Part shown: positions 26,389 through 35,500 of the stretch, piece by piece
Layout of the letters: every line of letters begins with the position of its first letter
How positions within the stretch are numbered: position 1 is the first letter of the stretch
From: Denitromonas sp.
Lineage (GTDB): Bacteria; Pseudomonadota; Gammaproteobacteria; Burkholderiales; Rhodocyclaceae
Assembly: GCF_034676725.1 (NCBI RefSeq)
Contig: NZ_JAUCBR010000004.1
Location: 1 to 64,000 of the forward strand
Length of the DNA: 64,000 nucleotides
Direction: 5' to 3'
Notes under the pieces: model-generated
What the model was told of the DNA's origin: nothing
What the model saw: the letters and a program-made list of their open reading frames with translations, nothing else
Database searches by the model: none
Program-made: the position numbers and the translations under genes

Positions 26389-27397
26389 ATGCGCAAACAT
26401 GTATTCGCGATCGCAGCAGCCGCAGTCCTGGCCGGCCAAATCGGTGCAGCCCAAGCCGAAGGTGCATGCGACGCTGGTGAAATGGTCATCAAGTTCGCCC
26501 ACGTGACCAACACCGACAAGCACCCGAAAGGCATCGCCGCCGAGTTGCTCGCCAAGCGCGTCAACGAGGAAATGAACGGCAAGGCCTGCATGCAGGTGTA
26601 TCCGAACTCCAGCCTCTACAACGACGACAAGGTGCTCGAGGCGATGCTCAGCGGCGACGTGCAACTGGCCGCTCCGTCGCTGTCGAAGTTCGAGAAATTC
26701 ACCAAGAAGTTCCGCCTTTTCGATCTGCCCTTCCTGTTCACGGACATCGACGCGGTTCGACCGCTTCCAGAACTCGGCCGACGGCCAGAAACTGAAGGAA
26801 TCGATGAGCCGCCGCGGTCTGACGGGCCTGTCCTTCTGGCACAACGGCATGAAGCAACTGTCGGCCAACAAGCCGCTGCTCACGCCGGAAGACGCCAAGG
26901 GCCTGAAGTTCCGCGTCCAGGCCTCCGACGTGCTGGTGGCCCAATTCGAACAACTCGGCGCCAACCCGCAGAAGATGGCCTTCAGCGAAGTGTACGGTGC
27001 GCTGCAGACCAAGACCATCGACGGCTGCGAGAACCCCTGGTCCAACATCTACGGCCAGAAGTTCTTCGAAGTTCAGGACGGCATCACCGAAACCAACCAC
27101 GGCGTGCTGGACTACCTGGTGGTGACCTCGACCGAATGGCTCAAGAGCCTGAAGCCGGAAGTGCGTGAGCAGTTCCTGAAGATCCTGGGCGAAGTGACGA
27201 CCGAACGTAACGCCGCGGTGAAGAAAGTTGACGAAGAGAACCGCCAGAAAGTCATCGAGGCCGGCTCCACCGTGCGTACGCTGACTGCTGAACAGCGCCA
27301 GGCGTGGGTCGAAGCGATGAAGCCGGTGTGGAAGAAATTCGAAGGCGACATCGGTGCCGACCTGATGGAAGCAGCGCAGAAGGCCAACAAGGGCTAA
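26389..27397 (+). pseudogene. dctP: TRAP C4-dicarboxylate binding protein DctP, broken by a 1-base insertion
   Basis: Periplasmic receptor of a TRAP transporter. It starts at 26389 with a signal peptide (MRKHVFAIAAAAVLAGQIGA, cleavage near AQA) and GEMVIKFAHVTNTDKHPKG. The first frame runs in homologous sequence to FLFTDIDAV; the homologous reading then continues one base later as DRFQNSADGQKLKESMSRRG and on to the stop at 27397, with RVQASDVLV and GCENPWSNIYGQKF typical of DctP. An extra C at 26758 explains this; removing it gives a normal 335-residue protein. It is either a real lesion or a sequencing error. dctQ and dctM downstream are intact. Confidence 0.88.
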
Positions 27398-27403
27398 GCC
27401 TGC

Positions 27404-27429
27404 CGGGGCACGACGGTGCCCCGTTTTTT
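27404..27429 (+). terminator. Terminator/attenuator between dctP and dctQ
   Basis: CGGGGCA (27404-27410), loop CGACGG, TGCCCCG (27417-27423), then six T. Partial termination here would give more binding protein than permease, a common TRAP-operon device. Confidence 0.8.
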
Positions 27430-27504
27430 GCGCCATCCGTATGCGCGGCGAGCCACGCTCCCCGCGCATATTTTTGGCCCAACCTTGAACAAACGGAGAG
27501 GGAA

Positions 27505-28194
27505 ATGACTGGAGAACCGAGCCGATTTTCCCAGATGGTGGAAAACGTCGAAGAGACGTTCATCGCGGTCACACTGGGATTCATGACGCTGATCACGTTC
27601 GCCAACGTGGTAGCGCGTTATGTTTTCAACAGCAATATCTTGTGGGCACTGGAGGTCACGGTTGTCCTGTTCGCCTGGCTGGTGCTCATCGGTGCCGCAT
27701 ACGGCGTGAAGAAAACCTTTCACATCGGGGTGGACGTCATCATCAACCTGCTCCCGCCGCCAGTGAAAAAAGTCTTTGCCGTACTCGCGGTGGCCTCCAG
27801 CCTGATTTTCGCGCTGCTGCTGCTCAAGGGGGCCTGGGAATACTGGTATCCGTTTGCCACCGAGCGTATCTGGATGGAAACCGACGACATCCCGATGCCC
27901 GGCTTCCTGGCCTGGATCGGCCCGATCATCAACGAGGGCGAGGCCTACGAGAAGATGCCGCGCTTCGTGCCCTACTTCGCCCTGCCGCTGGGCATGGCGC
28001 TGCTCGTGTTGCGCCTGCTGCAGGCCGGTGTCCACGTGCTGACCAACCAGCGCGACTCGATCATCGCAGCGCATGAAGTCGAGGAAATGATCGAAGAAGC
28101 GGTCGACGCCCATGCCGACGGCCACCATCACAACTCGGATCGCGCCATCGCCAAGATGAATGGCGCGGCACAGAACAATAAAAAGGAGCACTGA
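27505..28194 (+). CDS. dctQ: TRAP transporter small membrane subunit DctQ
   Basis: Small permease of the TRAP carrier. It has 229 residues starting at ATG 27505 after GGAGAGG. Four membrane segments are visible: LGFMTLITFANVVARYVF (about 23-42), LEVTVVLFAWLVLIGAAYGV (49-68), KVFAVLAVASSLIFALLLL (87-106) and PYFALPLGMALLVLRLLQ (about 156-175). The IGVDVIINLL loop is typical. It is longer than many DctQ proteins because of a loop between helices 3 and 4 and an acidic, His-rich C-terminal tail (DAHADGHHHNSD). It ends 3 bp before dctM. Confidence 0.93.
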   Translation: MTGEPSRFSQMVENVEETFIAVTLGFMTLITFANVVARYVFNSNILWALEVTVVLFAWLVLIGAAYGVKKTFHIGVDVIINLLPPPVKKVFAVLAVASSLIFALLLLKGAWEYWYPFATERIWMETDDIPMPGFLAWIGPIINEGEAYEKMPRFVPYFALPLGMALLVLRLLQAGVHVLTNQRDSIIAAHEVEEMIEEAVDAHADGHHHNSDRAIAKMNGAAQNNKKEH

Positions 28195-28197
28195 CCG

Positions 28198-29559
28198 ATG
28201 GATATCGCGATCCTCTTTGGCATGGTCATCGGCTTCATGCTGATTGGCGTGCCTATCGCCATCTCGCTCGGTCTGTCGAGCGTCCTGTTCCTGATGTATC
28301 ACTCCGACGCCTCGCTGGGCTCGGTCGCGCAAACGCTGTTCACCACCTTTGACGGGCACTACACGCTGCTGGCGATTCCGTTCTTCATCCTTGCCTCCAG
28401 CTTCATGTCGACCGGTGGCGTCGCCAACCGCATCATCCGCTTTGCCATCGCACTGGTCGGCTCCATCCGTGGCGGCCTGGGCATTGCCTCGGTGGTGGCG
28501 TGCATGATGTTCGCGGCCTTGTCGGGCTCCTCGCCCGCCACGGTGGTCGCCATCGGCTCGATCGTGATCGCCGGCATGGTCCAGGCGGGCTACAAGAAGG
28601 AATTTGCCGCCGGCCTGATCTGTAACGCCGGTACCCTGGGCATCCTGATTCCACCGTCGATCGTGATGGTGGTGTATTCGGCCGCCACCGACGTGTCGGT
28701 CGGCCGGATGTTCCTCGGTGGCGTCGTGCCGGGCCTGCTCGCCGGCCTGATGCTGATCATCGCGATCTACATCGCCGCTCGCATCAAGAACCTGCCCAAG
28801 CAACCCTTCCCGGGCTGGGGCGAAGTGTTCGCGGCCGCACGTGACGCGGGTTGGGGCCTGTTTCTGATCGTCATCATCCTCGGCGGCATCTACGGCGGCA
28901 TCTTCACCCCGACCGAAGCCGCCGCAGTGGCCGCGATCTACGCTTTCCTGATCGCCAACTATGTCTACAAGGACATGGGGCCGTTTGCCGACGACAGCAA
29001 CCGACGCAATCCGCTGATCAAGGTCGTCGAAGTGTTCTGGCACCAGGACACCAAGAAGACGCTGTTCGAGGCCGGCAAGCTGACCATCATGCTGATGTTC
29101 GTGATCGCCAACGCGATCATCCTCAAGCATGTGCTGACCGAAGAGCGCATCCCGCAAGCCATCACCGAAGCCATGCTCGGCGCAGGCTTCGGCCCGATCG
29201 CCTTCCTCATCGTGGTCAACATCATCCTGCTCATCGGCGGTCAGTTCATGGAACCGTCGGGCCTGCTGATCATCGTGGCCCCGCTGGTCTTCCCGATCGC
29301 CATCCAGTTGGGCATCGACCCGATCCACCTGGGCATCATCATGGTGGTGAACATGGAGATCGGCATGATCACCCCACCGGTGGGCCTGAACCTGTTCGTG
29401 ACAGCGGGCGTGGCCCAGATGTCAGTCATGAGCGTGGTCAAAGCCGCCCTGCCGTGGGTGGCGATCATGATGCTCTTCCTGATCATCGTCACCTATGTGC
29501 CCTGGGTCTCGACCTGGCTGCCGACGCTGATGATGGGTCCGGAAGTCATCATCAAGTAA
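28198..29559 (+). CDS. dctM: TRAP transporter large membrane subunit DctM
   Basis: Large permease carrying Na+-coupled C4-dicarboxylate uptake. Its 453 residues are nearly all hydrophobic helices (about 12), with the family signatures IPFFILASSFMSTGGVANRI, AALSGSSPATVVAIG, GILIPPSIVMVVYS and TPPVGLNLFVTAGV. The start ATG at 28198 is 3 bp after dctQ. Next to an Asp/Glu-lacking DctP and carboxylate-metabolism genes, malate, fumarate or succinate are the likely substrates, but other organic acids are possible. A T-rich terminator follows. Confidence 0.95.
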   Translation: MDIAILFGMVIGFMLIGVPIAISLGLSSVLFLMYHSDASLGSVAQTLFTTFDGHYTLLAIPFFILASSFMSTGGVANRIIRFAIALVGSIRGGLGIASVVACMMFAALSGSSPATVVAIGSIVIAGMVQAGYKKEFAAGLICNAGTLGILIPPSIVMVVYSAATDVSVGRMFLGGVVPGLLAGLMLIIAIYIAARIKNLPKQPFPGWGEVFAAARDAGWGLFLIVIILGGIYGGIFTPTEAAAVAAIYAFLIANYVYKDMGPFADDSNRRNPLIKVVEVFWHQDTKKTLFEAGKLTIMLMFVIANAIILKHVLTEERIPQAITEAMLGAGFGPIAFLIVVNIILLIGGQFMEPSGLLIIVAPLVFPIAIQLGIDPIHLGIIMVVNMEIGMITPPVGLNLFVTAGVAQMSVMSVVKAALPWVAIMMLFLIIVTYVPWVSTWLPTLMMGPEVIIK

Positions 29560-29580
29560 GCCGCGCCGCACCCTGCGACC

Positions 29581-29611
29581 AAACCCCTGCCTCGGCAGGG
29601 GTTTGTTTTTT
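29581..29611 (+). terminator. Terminator of the dct operon
   Basis: AAACCCCTGC, loop CTCG, GCAGGGGTTT (29581-29604), then GTTTTTT. Confidence 0.88.
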
Positions 29612-29647
29612 CATACACCGGCATTTCGTCCCCGACGGCTCATTCAA

Positions 29648-29666
29648 ATACGAATGGTTCTCATTT
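29648..29666. promoter_or_regulatory. Fur box candidate before the TonB receptor gene
   Basis: ATACGAATGGTTCTCATTT (minus strand AAATGAGAACCATTCGTAT) is a near-match to the Fur consensus GATAATGATAATCATTATC. It lies about 100 bp upstream of the receptor start, in the only AT-rich patch there. Confidence 0.65.
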
Positions 29667-29765
29667 CTACATATTTCGTGTAAGCTCCGCCTTCATTTTC
29701 ACGGCCAGCCACCCACGGATTCTCTCCTCAGGAAGCAAGCTGTTTTCCAACCCTGGGAGATCCAC

Positions 29766-31910
29766 ATGCGGGTGTCTGCATACCGCCTGCGGCCGACATT
29801 GCGGCCGCATCCTGTTTCCATCGTGTCCGCCCTGCTGTGTGCCGGCAGCGCCTTCGCCGCTCCGGCCGCCGACTCCGCCGCTGAGCGCCAGCTCGGAACG
29901 GTGACCGTCACCGCAGCCGATGGCGGCGCCACACCGTCGGAACGCACCGGGCTGTACACCTCGGCCCGCAGCCGCAGCGCCACCGGCCTCGACCTGACGC
30001 TGCGCGACACACCGCAGACCGTGTCGGTGATGACCCGCCAGCACATGGACGATTTTGGCCTGAGCAGCGTCAACGACGCCCTGGCCGCCTCCGCAGGCAT
30101 TGTTGTCGAACGGGTCGAGACCGACCGCACCTATTACACCGCCCGCGGTTTCGCGGTCACCAACTTCCAGGTGGACGGCACCGGTGTGCCCTTCATTTAC
30201 GGCAACGTCAGTGGCGACCTCGACACCGTCATCTACGACCGTATCGAGTCCCTCTACGGCGCCAACGGCCTGATGACCGCCACCGGCCAGCCCTCGGCAA
30301 CCATCAATTTCGTCCGCAAGCGCCCGGGGCCGGATTTCGCGGCCAAGGTCGGTGTCACCGCCGGCGCCTGGGACCGTCGTCGCCTCGAAGGCGATGTCTC
30401 CGTGCCGCTGAGCGCCGCCGGCACCGTCCGCGCGCGTCTGGTCACCGCCCTTGAAGACAGCGATTCCTACCTCGACCGCTACGGTCAGCGCAAGCAGGTG
30501 TTCTACGGCGTGCTCGAGGCCGACCTCGGCCCCAACACCCTCCTCGCGCTCGGCGCCAGCCACCAGCGCAACGACACCCGCTCGCCGCTGTGGGGCGCCC
30601 TGCCGCTGGTGTATACCGACGGCAGCCGCACCGACTTCGACGTCTCCACCAGCACCGCCGCCGACTGGGCCTACTGGGACTCGCAGACCGACACCGTGTT
30701 CTCCGAGCTGACCCACGACTTTGCCAACGGCTGGTCGGCCAGGGCCGTATTGACCCACACCCGGCTCGACTCCAATGGCGCGCTGTTCTACGCCTACGGC
30801 ACGCCAGACAAGACCACCGGACTGGGGCTGTACGCCTACCCCTCGCGCTACACCGCCAACAACATCCAGAACCTCGCCGATCTTCAGCTCAGCGGCGGAT
30901 TCGAACTGGGCGGGCGGCGGCATGAACTGACCCTCGGTGCGAGCTGGTCGCGGTCCGAACTCGAAGACCGCTCCGACTACGGCCAGGGCATCGGCACCGC
31001 GCTGCCACCGCTGGCCGGCTGGGACGGCAGCTACCCGATGCCCGCGTTCGACGCCTCGACCAACGGCAGCGACTTCACCCACACCCAGCGCAGCCTCTAC
31101 GCCGCCACCCGGCTCAACCTCTCGGACGCACTCAAGCTCATCCTCGGCGCCCGCAGCACCCAGGCGCGCAGCGACGGTATCTCGTACAGCATCGGGCGTC
31201 ATGCCAAGGCCGACGCCGTCAGCCCCTACCTGGGCGCGGTGTACGACCTCGACAAGCACTGGTCGGTGTATGCCAGCCACACCGAGATCTTCACCCCGCA
31301 GCACGAGGTCGACCGCAACGGCGATTTTCTCGACCCGATCGAAGGCAGCAGCCAGGAGATCGGGCTGAAGGCCGCCTTCCTCGGCGGCAAGCTCAACGGC
31401 TCGCTGGCGCTGTTCCAGACGCAGCAGAACAACCTGGCCGAAGCCGCCGGCACCGTCGGGCCGACCACCTACTATCGCGGCGTCGATGCCGAATCCCGCG
31501 GCGTGCAGCTCGATCTCGCCGGGCAGATCACCCCGCGACTGCAGGCCAGCGTCGGCTTCACCCAGCTCAGCCTCGAAGGCGAAGACGGCAAGGACATCCT
31601 GCGCTACACGCCCCGCCGCCTGCTGCGCGCCACGGCCACCTACCGCGTCCCGCAGCTCGACGCCCTCAAGCTCGGCGCCACGTTGCGCTGGCAAGACGAT
31701 GTCAGCACCACGGTTGGCAGCGTCCGCGTCACCCAAGCGGCCTACGCCCTGATCGACCTGATGGCGCGCTACGAGATCAACCGTCACCTGAGCATCACGG
31801 CCAAGCTCAACAACGCCACCGACGAGAAATACCTCACCAGCCTGTACTGGGCGCAGTCCTACTACGGCGCGCCGCGCAATCTCAGCATCACCGCCAACTG
31901 GACCTACTAA
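29766..31910 (+). CDS. TonB-dependent siderophore receptor
   Basis: Outer-membrane ferric-siderophore importer of 714 residues. A signal peptide ends near AFAAPAAD, a TonB box QLGTVTVTA follows at about 41-50, then the plug domain with RDTPQTVSVMTRQHMDDFGL and GFAVTNFQVDGTGVPF. A 22-strand barrel with alternating aromatics ends in ITANWTY, the terminal aromatic signal for the BAM complex. The plug resembles FhuE/FoxA-type hydroxamate receptors; the exact ligand is unknown. The start ATG at 29766 follows GGGAGA. A Fur box candidate lies upstream. The stop TAA is the first part of dispersed repeat copy 2. Confidence 0.92.
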   Translation: MRVSAYRLRPTLRPHPVSIVSALLCAGSAFAAPAADSAAERQLGTVTVTAADGGATPSERTGLYTSARSRSATGLDLTLRDTPQTVSVMTRQHMDDFGLSSVNDALAASAGIVVERVETDRTYYTARGFAVTNFQVDGTGVPFIYGNVSGDLDTVIYDRIESLYGANGLMTATGQPSATINFVRKRPGPDFAAKVGVTAGAWDRRRLEGDVSVPLSAAGTVRARLVTALEDSDSYLDRYGQRKQVFYGVLEADLGPNTLLALGASHQRNDTRSPLWGALPLVYTDGSRTDFDVSTSTAADWAYWDSQTDTVFSELTHDFANGWSARAVLTHTRLDSNGALFYAYGTPDKTTGLGLYAYPSRYTANNIQNLADLQLSGGFELGGRRHELTLGASWSRSELEDRSDYGQGIGTALPPLAGWDGSYPMPAFDASTNGSDFTHTQRSLYAATRLNLSDALKLILGARSTQARSDGISYSIGRHAKADAVSPYLGAVYDLDKHWSVYASHTEIFTPQHEVDRNGDFLDPIEGSSQEIGLKAAFLGGKLNGSLALFQTQQNNLAEAAGTVGPTTYYRGVDAESRGVQLDLAGQITPRLQASVGFTQLSLEGEDGKDILRYTPRRLLRATATYRVPQLDALKLGATLRWQDDVSTTVGSVRVTQAAYALIDLMARYEINRHLSITAKLNNATDEKYLTSLYWAQSYYGAPRNLSITANWTY

Positions 31911-32057
31911 GAACTTGTGAAGAAATCGTAGCGAGCAGGGCCGAGGGCAAGGCGCGAGCAAGCGAACGACAAGACATATCAAATGGATAGGCGAGGAGTG
32001 AGCGAGTGAGCAACGCAGCAATAGGCACGCGCAGTCAATTTATTCACACGTTCTGAG
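31907..32057 (+). repeat. Dispersed MITE-like repeat, copy 2
   Basis: A 151-bp element starting CTAAGAACTTGTGAA and ending CACACGTTCTGAG. Its plus strand aligns to the minus strand of copy 1 (8736-8898), sharing both termini and internal blocks such as GAGTGAGCAACG. Its TAA (31908-31910) is the stop of the TonB receptor gene. It separates the receptor from the PepSY gene. Confidence 0.8.
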
Positions 32058-32069
32058 ACGGAGGCCCCC

Positions 32070-33290
32070 ATGCGACACATCCTGGTAATCCTCCACCGCT
32101 GGTTCGGCCTGGCGACAGCGCTTTTCCTGTTCGTCGCCGGGCTCACCGGCGCGCTGATCTCGTGGGACCATGAGATCGACGAATGGCTCAACCCGGCCCT
32201 GTTCGACAACACCTCGCCGGGCATGCCGCTCAGCCCGCTCGAACTGGCCAACCGGCTCGAGGCCGCCGACCCGCGGCTCCAGGTGCGCTTCATGCCGCTG
32301 CATGTGGACGCCGGCCACACCCTGACGGTGTTCATCGACCCGCGCATCGATCCGGCCACCGGCAAGCCCTTCGAACTCGACTTCAACCAGGTCATGCTCG
32401 ATCCGGTCAGCGGCAACATCCAGGGCACCCGCGAATGGGGGCGCATCGCCCTCGACCGCGCCCACCTCATGCCGTTTCTCTACAAGCTGCACTACACCAT
32501 GCATCTGCCCGAGGTCGGCGGGCTGGCGCTGGGCACCTTGTTCATGGGCGTGGTCGGTATCGTGTGGGTCCTCGACACCCTCATCGCGATGTGGATCTCG
32601 TTCCCCAGCCTGGCCAGCTGGCGACGCAGCTTCGCCTTCCGCTGGCAGGCCGGCGGCTACCGGCTGAGCTTCGACCTGCACCGCTCGGGCGGCGCCTGGC
32701 TGTTCCTGCTGGTGCTGATGCTCGCCATCACCTCGGTGTCGATGAACCTCAAGGAGCAGGTGATGCGGCCGGTGGTGTCGCTGTTCTCCGAGCTGTCGCC
32801 CTCGCCCTTCGAGCTGGCCCGCCCCTCGCCCGACGGCACCCCGGTCACCCCGCAGCACACACGCGAGGACATCACCCGCCGCGCGCAGGCGATCGGCCAC
32901 GAGCGCGGCTGGCAGACACCGATGGGCGGTATCTTCCATTCGGCACAGTTCGGCGCCTATGGCGTCGGCTTCTATGAACCCGGCCGCGCCCATGGCGACG
33001 TCGGCCTGGGCAACCCCTGGCTGTACTTCGACAGCCGCACGGGCGAGCTGCTCGGTGCCGATGTGCCGGGCACCGGTTCGGCCGGCGACATCTTCCTGCA
33101 GGCCATGTTCCCGCTGCACTCCGGGCGCATCATCGGCATCCCCGGCCGCGCACTGATGTCGGTGCTCGGCGTGGCCATTGCCGCGCTGAGTGTCACCGGG
33201 GTGCTGATCTGGGCCCGTAAACGACGCGCCCGGCGCATGCGCCGGGCGTCCGGAACCGTGCTGCCAGCGGGCGGGCTTACTTCGCCTTGA
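32070..33290 (+). CDS. PepSY-associated transmembrane protein, iron-uptake linked
   Basis: A 406-residue inner-membrane protein of the PepSY_TM (PiuB-like) family. TM1 is LATALFLFVAGLTGALISW (residues 15-33), two further helices lie near 155-180 and 210-235, and the last (ALMSVLGVAIAALSVTGVLIW) is near 365-385 followed by a basic tail. Conserved histidines include LHRWFG and KLHYTMHLP. Such proteins usually sit beside siderophore receptors and are thought to reduce or help release iron. The gene follows the TonB receptor across the repeat and probably shares its Fur control. It overlaps tupA tail-to-tail by 14 bp. Confidence 0.87.
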   Translation: MRHILVILHRWFGLATALFLFVAGLTGALISWDHEIDEWLNPALFDNTSPGMPLSPLELANRLEAADPRLQVRFMPLHVDAGHTLTVFIDPRIDPATGKPFELDFNQVMLDPVSGNIQGTREWGRIALDRAHLMPFLYKLHYTMHLPEVGGLALGTLFMGVVGIVWVLDTLIAMWISFPSLASWRRSFAFRWQAGGYRLSFDLHRSGGAWLFLLVLMLAITSVSMNLKEQVMRPVVSLFSELSPSPFELARPSPDGTPVTPQHTREDITRRAQAIGHERGWQTPMGGIFHSAQFGAYGVGFYEPGRAHGDVGLGNPWLYFDSRTGELLGADVPGTGSAGDIFLQAMFPLHSGRIIGIPGRALMSVLGVAIAALSVTGVLIWARKRRARRMRRASGTVLPAGGLTSP

Positions 33291-34092
33291 GCGGGAAGAA
33301 CAGCTGCTCGCCGTGCAGTTTGTAGTCGGCGATGGCCTGGTGGCCGGCGTCGGAGGTGATCCAGTTGATGAAGGTCTCCGCTGCCGCCTTCTTCACATGC
33401 GGGTGCTTTTCGGGGTTGATGAGGATCACGCCATAGGGGTTGTACAGCGCCGGGTCGCCCTGGAACAGGATCTTCAGGTCCTGGCGGTTCTTGAAATTGG
33501 CCCAGGAGCCGCGGTCGCTCAGGGTGTAGGCGCCCACACCGGCGGCCATGTTGAGCGTCGCGCCCATGCCCGAACCCGAGGCCTTGTACCAGCCCTGGCC
33601 TTCCGGCGCCTTGCCGGCGGCCTTCCAGAAGCGCAGCTCGGCCGCATGCGTGCCGCTGCGGTCGGCACGCGAAGCAAAGGCGCTGCCGCTGTCGGCAATC
33701 TTGGCAAAGGCCTCGTCCGTCGTCTTGGCCGAGGCAATGCCGGCCGGGTCGGCCGCCGGGCCGACGATGACGAAGTCGTTGTACATCACATCCTTGCGGT
33801 AGGCGCCGAAGCCATCGGCGACAAAAGCCTCTTCTTTGGCGCGATCGTGCACCAGCAGGGCATCGGCATCGCCGCGCTTGCCCACATCCAGCGCCTGGCC
33901 GGTGCCCAGCGCCACCACCTTGACCTGGATACCGCTGGCCTTCTCGAAGATCGGCAGGATGTAGCCGAACAGGCCGGAGTTCTCGGTCGAGGTGGTCGAT
34001 GCCAGCGTAATCGATTCGCCCGCGTGAGCCGTCAGCGCGGCGGCGCTCAGCGCCAATGCCGGCAGGATGCGTTTCAGAAAGCCAGATGCCAT
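33277..34092 (-). CDS. tupA: Tungstate-binding periplasmic protein
   Basis: Receptor of a TupABC tungstate importer. It has 271 residues with a signal peptide (cleavage after LTAHA, before GESITLA). The TTSTENSGLFGYILPIFEKA and VVALGTGQALDVGKRGDADALLVHD segments are diagnostic for TupA rather than ModA or PstS. It overlaps tupC by 19 bp and is the last gene of the minus-strand tungsten operon. In other tup loci tupA is usually first; here the order is tupB-tupC-tupA. The job, tungstate supply for the aldehyde oxidoreductase encoded upstream, is a direct inference from linkage. Confidence 0.93.
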   Translation of the reverse strand: MASGFLKRILPALALSAAALTAHAGESITLASTTSTENSGLFGYILPIFEKASGIQVKVVALGTGQALDVGKRGDADALLVHDRAKEEAFVADGFGAYRKDVMYNDFVIVGPAADPAGIASAKTTDEAFAKIADSGSAFASRADRSGTHAAELRFWKAAGKAPEGQGWYKASGSGMGATLNMAAGVGAYTLSDRGSWANFKNRQDLKILFQGDPALYNPYGVILINPEKHPHVKKAAAETFINWITSDAGHQAIADYKLHGEQLFFPLKAK

Positions 34093-34793
34093 GGGAGTTC
34101 TCCTTGGATGAACTGCCGCGCCTCCACCGAGGCGGGTTGGGAAAAGAAGCGGCGCACCGGCACGTGTTCGCGCACCCGCCCGCCGGCCAGAAAGACAATA
34201 TCATCCGCGAGGCGGGTTGCCTGCCCGAGATTATGCGTTGTCATTAAAATCTTGGTGCCTTCGGTGCGGATCTGCCGCACGATGCGCTCCACCGCCTCGA
34301 CCGCCGACGGGTCGAGGCTGGAGGTCGGCTCGTCGAGCAGCAGCAGGCGCGGCCGGGTCAGCCACACCCGCCCCAGCGCCAGGCGTTGCTGCTCGCCGCC
34401 AGACAGTTGGCGGGCGTTGTCGTTGGCGCGGTCGGCCAACCCCACCTGCTCGAGCATGGCCATCGCCGCCAGCCGCCGCTCGCGCGCGCCAACACCGCGC
34501 GGCACCAGGCCCAGCGCGATGTTGTCGATCACCGAGCTGCGCAGCATCACCGGGTGCTGGAAGACCATGCCGACCGCCGCCGGATCGAACACGCCACCGC
34601 CCCAGTCGAGCACGCCCCCGGTCGGCGCCAGCAGGCCGCAGATCGTGCGCAGCAACACGCTCTTGCCCGCCCCGTTGGGGCCGAGCACCACGGTGATGCC
34701 TTCGCCCGAGAGGGTGAGATCCACCCCGTCGAGGACGGCACGGCCATTGGGCCGGAACACCACATCGCGCAATTGCAGCGGAAACAGACTCAT
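34074..34793 (-). CDS. tupC: Tungstate ABC transporter ATPase
   Basis: A 239-residue ABC ATPase energising tungstate import. Walker A is LGPNGAGKSVLL (around residue 35), the Q-loop is in VGMVFQHPVML, the signature is ARQLSGGEQQRLALGR, and Walker B is PRLLLLDEPTSSLD, followed by the switch His in MTTHNLGQ. The start ATG at 34793 overlaps the tupB stop (ATGA). Frame codons further upstream lie within tupB. It is coupled on both sides (19-bp overlap with tupA). Confidence 0.93.
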   Translation of the reverse strand: MSLFPLQLRDVVFRPNGRAVLDGVDLTLSGEGITVVLGPNGAGKSVLLRTICGLLAPTGGVLDWGGGVFDPAAVGMVFQHPVMLRSSVIDNIALGLVPRGVGARERRLAAMAMLEQVGLADRANDNARQLSGGEQQRLALGRVWLTRPRLLLLDEPTSSLDPSAVEAVERIVRQIRTEGTKILMTTHNLGQATRLADDIVFLAGGRVREHVPVRRFFSQPASVEARQFIQGELPWHLAF

Positions 34794-35494
34794 TCGAAAC
34801 GTCGCATCACCGTGGTGCGCAGCGCAAAGGCACCGGCGTTGAGCAGCAGGATCAGCATCAGCAGCACCATGCCCAGCGCAATGGCCAGCGGCAGGTCGCC
34901 CTTGCTGGTCTCCAGGGCAATGGCGGTGGTCATGACCCGCGTGGCGCGGTCGATATTGCCGCCCACGATCATCACCGCCCCCACCTCTGACATCGCCCGG
35001 CCCAGCCCGGCCAGCACCGCGACCGAGAGCGAAAACCGGCAGTCGTGCAGCAGCACACGCACCGAGTCCCACCAGCTGTAGCGCAAGGCGGCCAGCTCCT
35101 CGCGGTACTGCCGCCAGGCGTCTTCAACCACCTGCCGGGCGATCGCCGCCATCAGCGGCACCACCAGCACCACCTGGGCGATGACCATCGCCGAGGGCGT
35201 GTACAGCAGGCCGAACTCGCCCAGCGGCCCGGAGCGCGACAGCAGCAGATACACCACCACGCCAACCACCACCGAGGGCAAGCCCATGAAGCCATTGACG
35301 AGCACCGCCGCCGTCTGCTTTCCGGGGAAGCGCCCCACTGCCAGGCAGGCGCCCAGCGGCAAGCCGATGAGCGTGCCGATAAGCACCGCCAGCCCGCTCA
35401 CCTGAAGCGACAGCAGGACAATCTCGAGCACCCGCGCGTCGAAGCCCCACAGCAGCGAAAACGCTTCGGCCAACGCCTGTGAAAATCCCCCCAA
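34790..35494 (-). CDS. tupB: Tungstate ABC transporter permease
   Basis: A 234-residue inner-membrane permease with five or six helices (e.g. LEIVLLSLQVSGLAVLIGTLIGLPLG, residues 23-48, and ALGMVLLMLILLLNAGAFAL at the C-terminus). The cytoplasmic EAA-like loop that docks the ATPase is ELAALRYSWWDSVRVLL, followed by GLGRAMSEVGAVMIVGGN, typical of TupB/ModB. It is the first of the three transport genes and starts 6 bp after an uncharacterised 100-codon gene. Confidence 0.93.
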   Translation of the reverse strand: MGGFSQALAEAFSLLWGFDARVLEIVLLSLQVSGLAVLIGTLIGLPLGACLAVGRFPGKQTAAVLVNGFMGLPSVVVGVVVYLLLSRSGPLGEFGLLYTPSAMVIAQVVLVVPLMAAIARQVVEDAWRQYREELAALRYSWWDSVRVLLHDCRFSLSVAVLAGLGRAMSEVGAVMIVGGNIDRATRVMTTAIALETSKGDLPLAIALGMVLLMLILLLNAGAFALRTTVMRRFE

Positions 35495-35500
35495 GATCGT

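Noticed and set aside
26740..26810. Programmed frameshift in dctP
   Set aside because: No slippery heptamer, no downstream structure, and other DctP proteins are read in one frame; a simple inserted C explains it.
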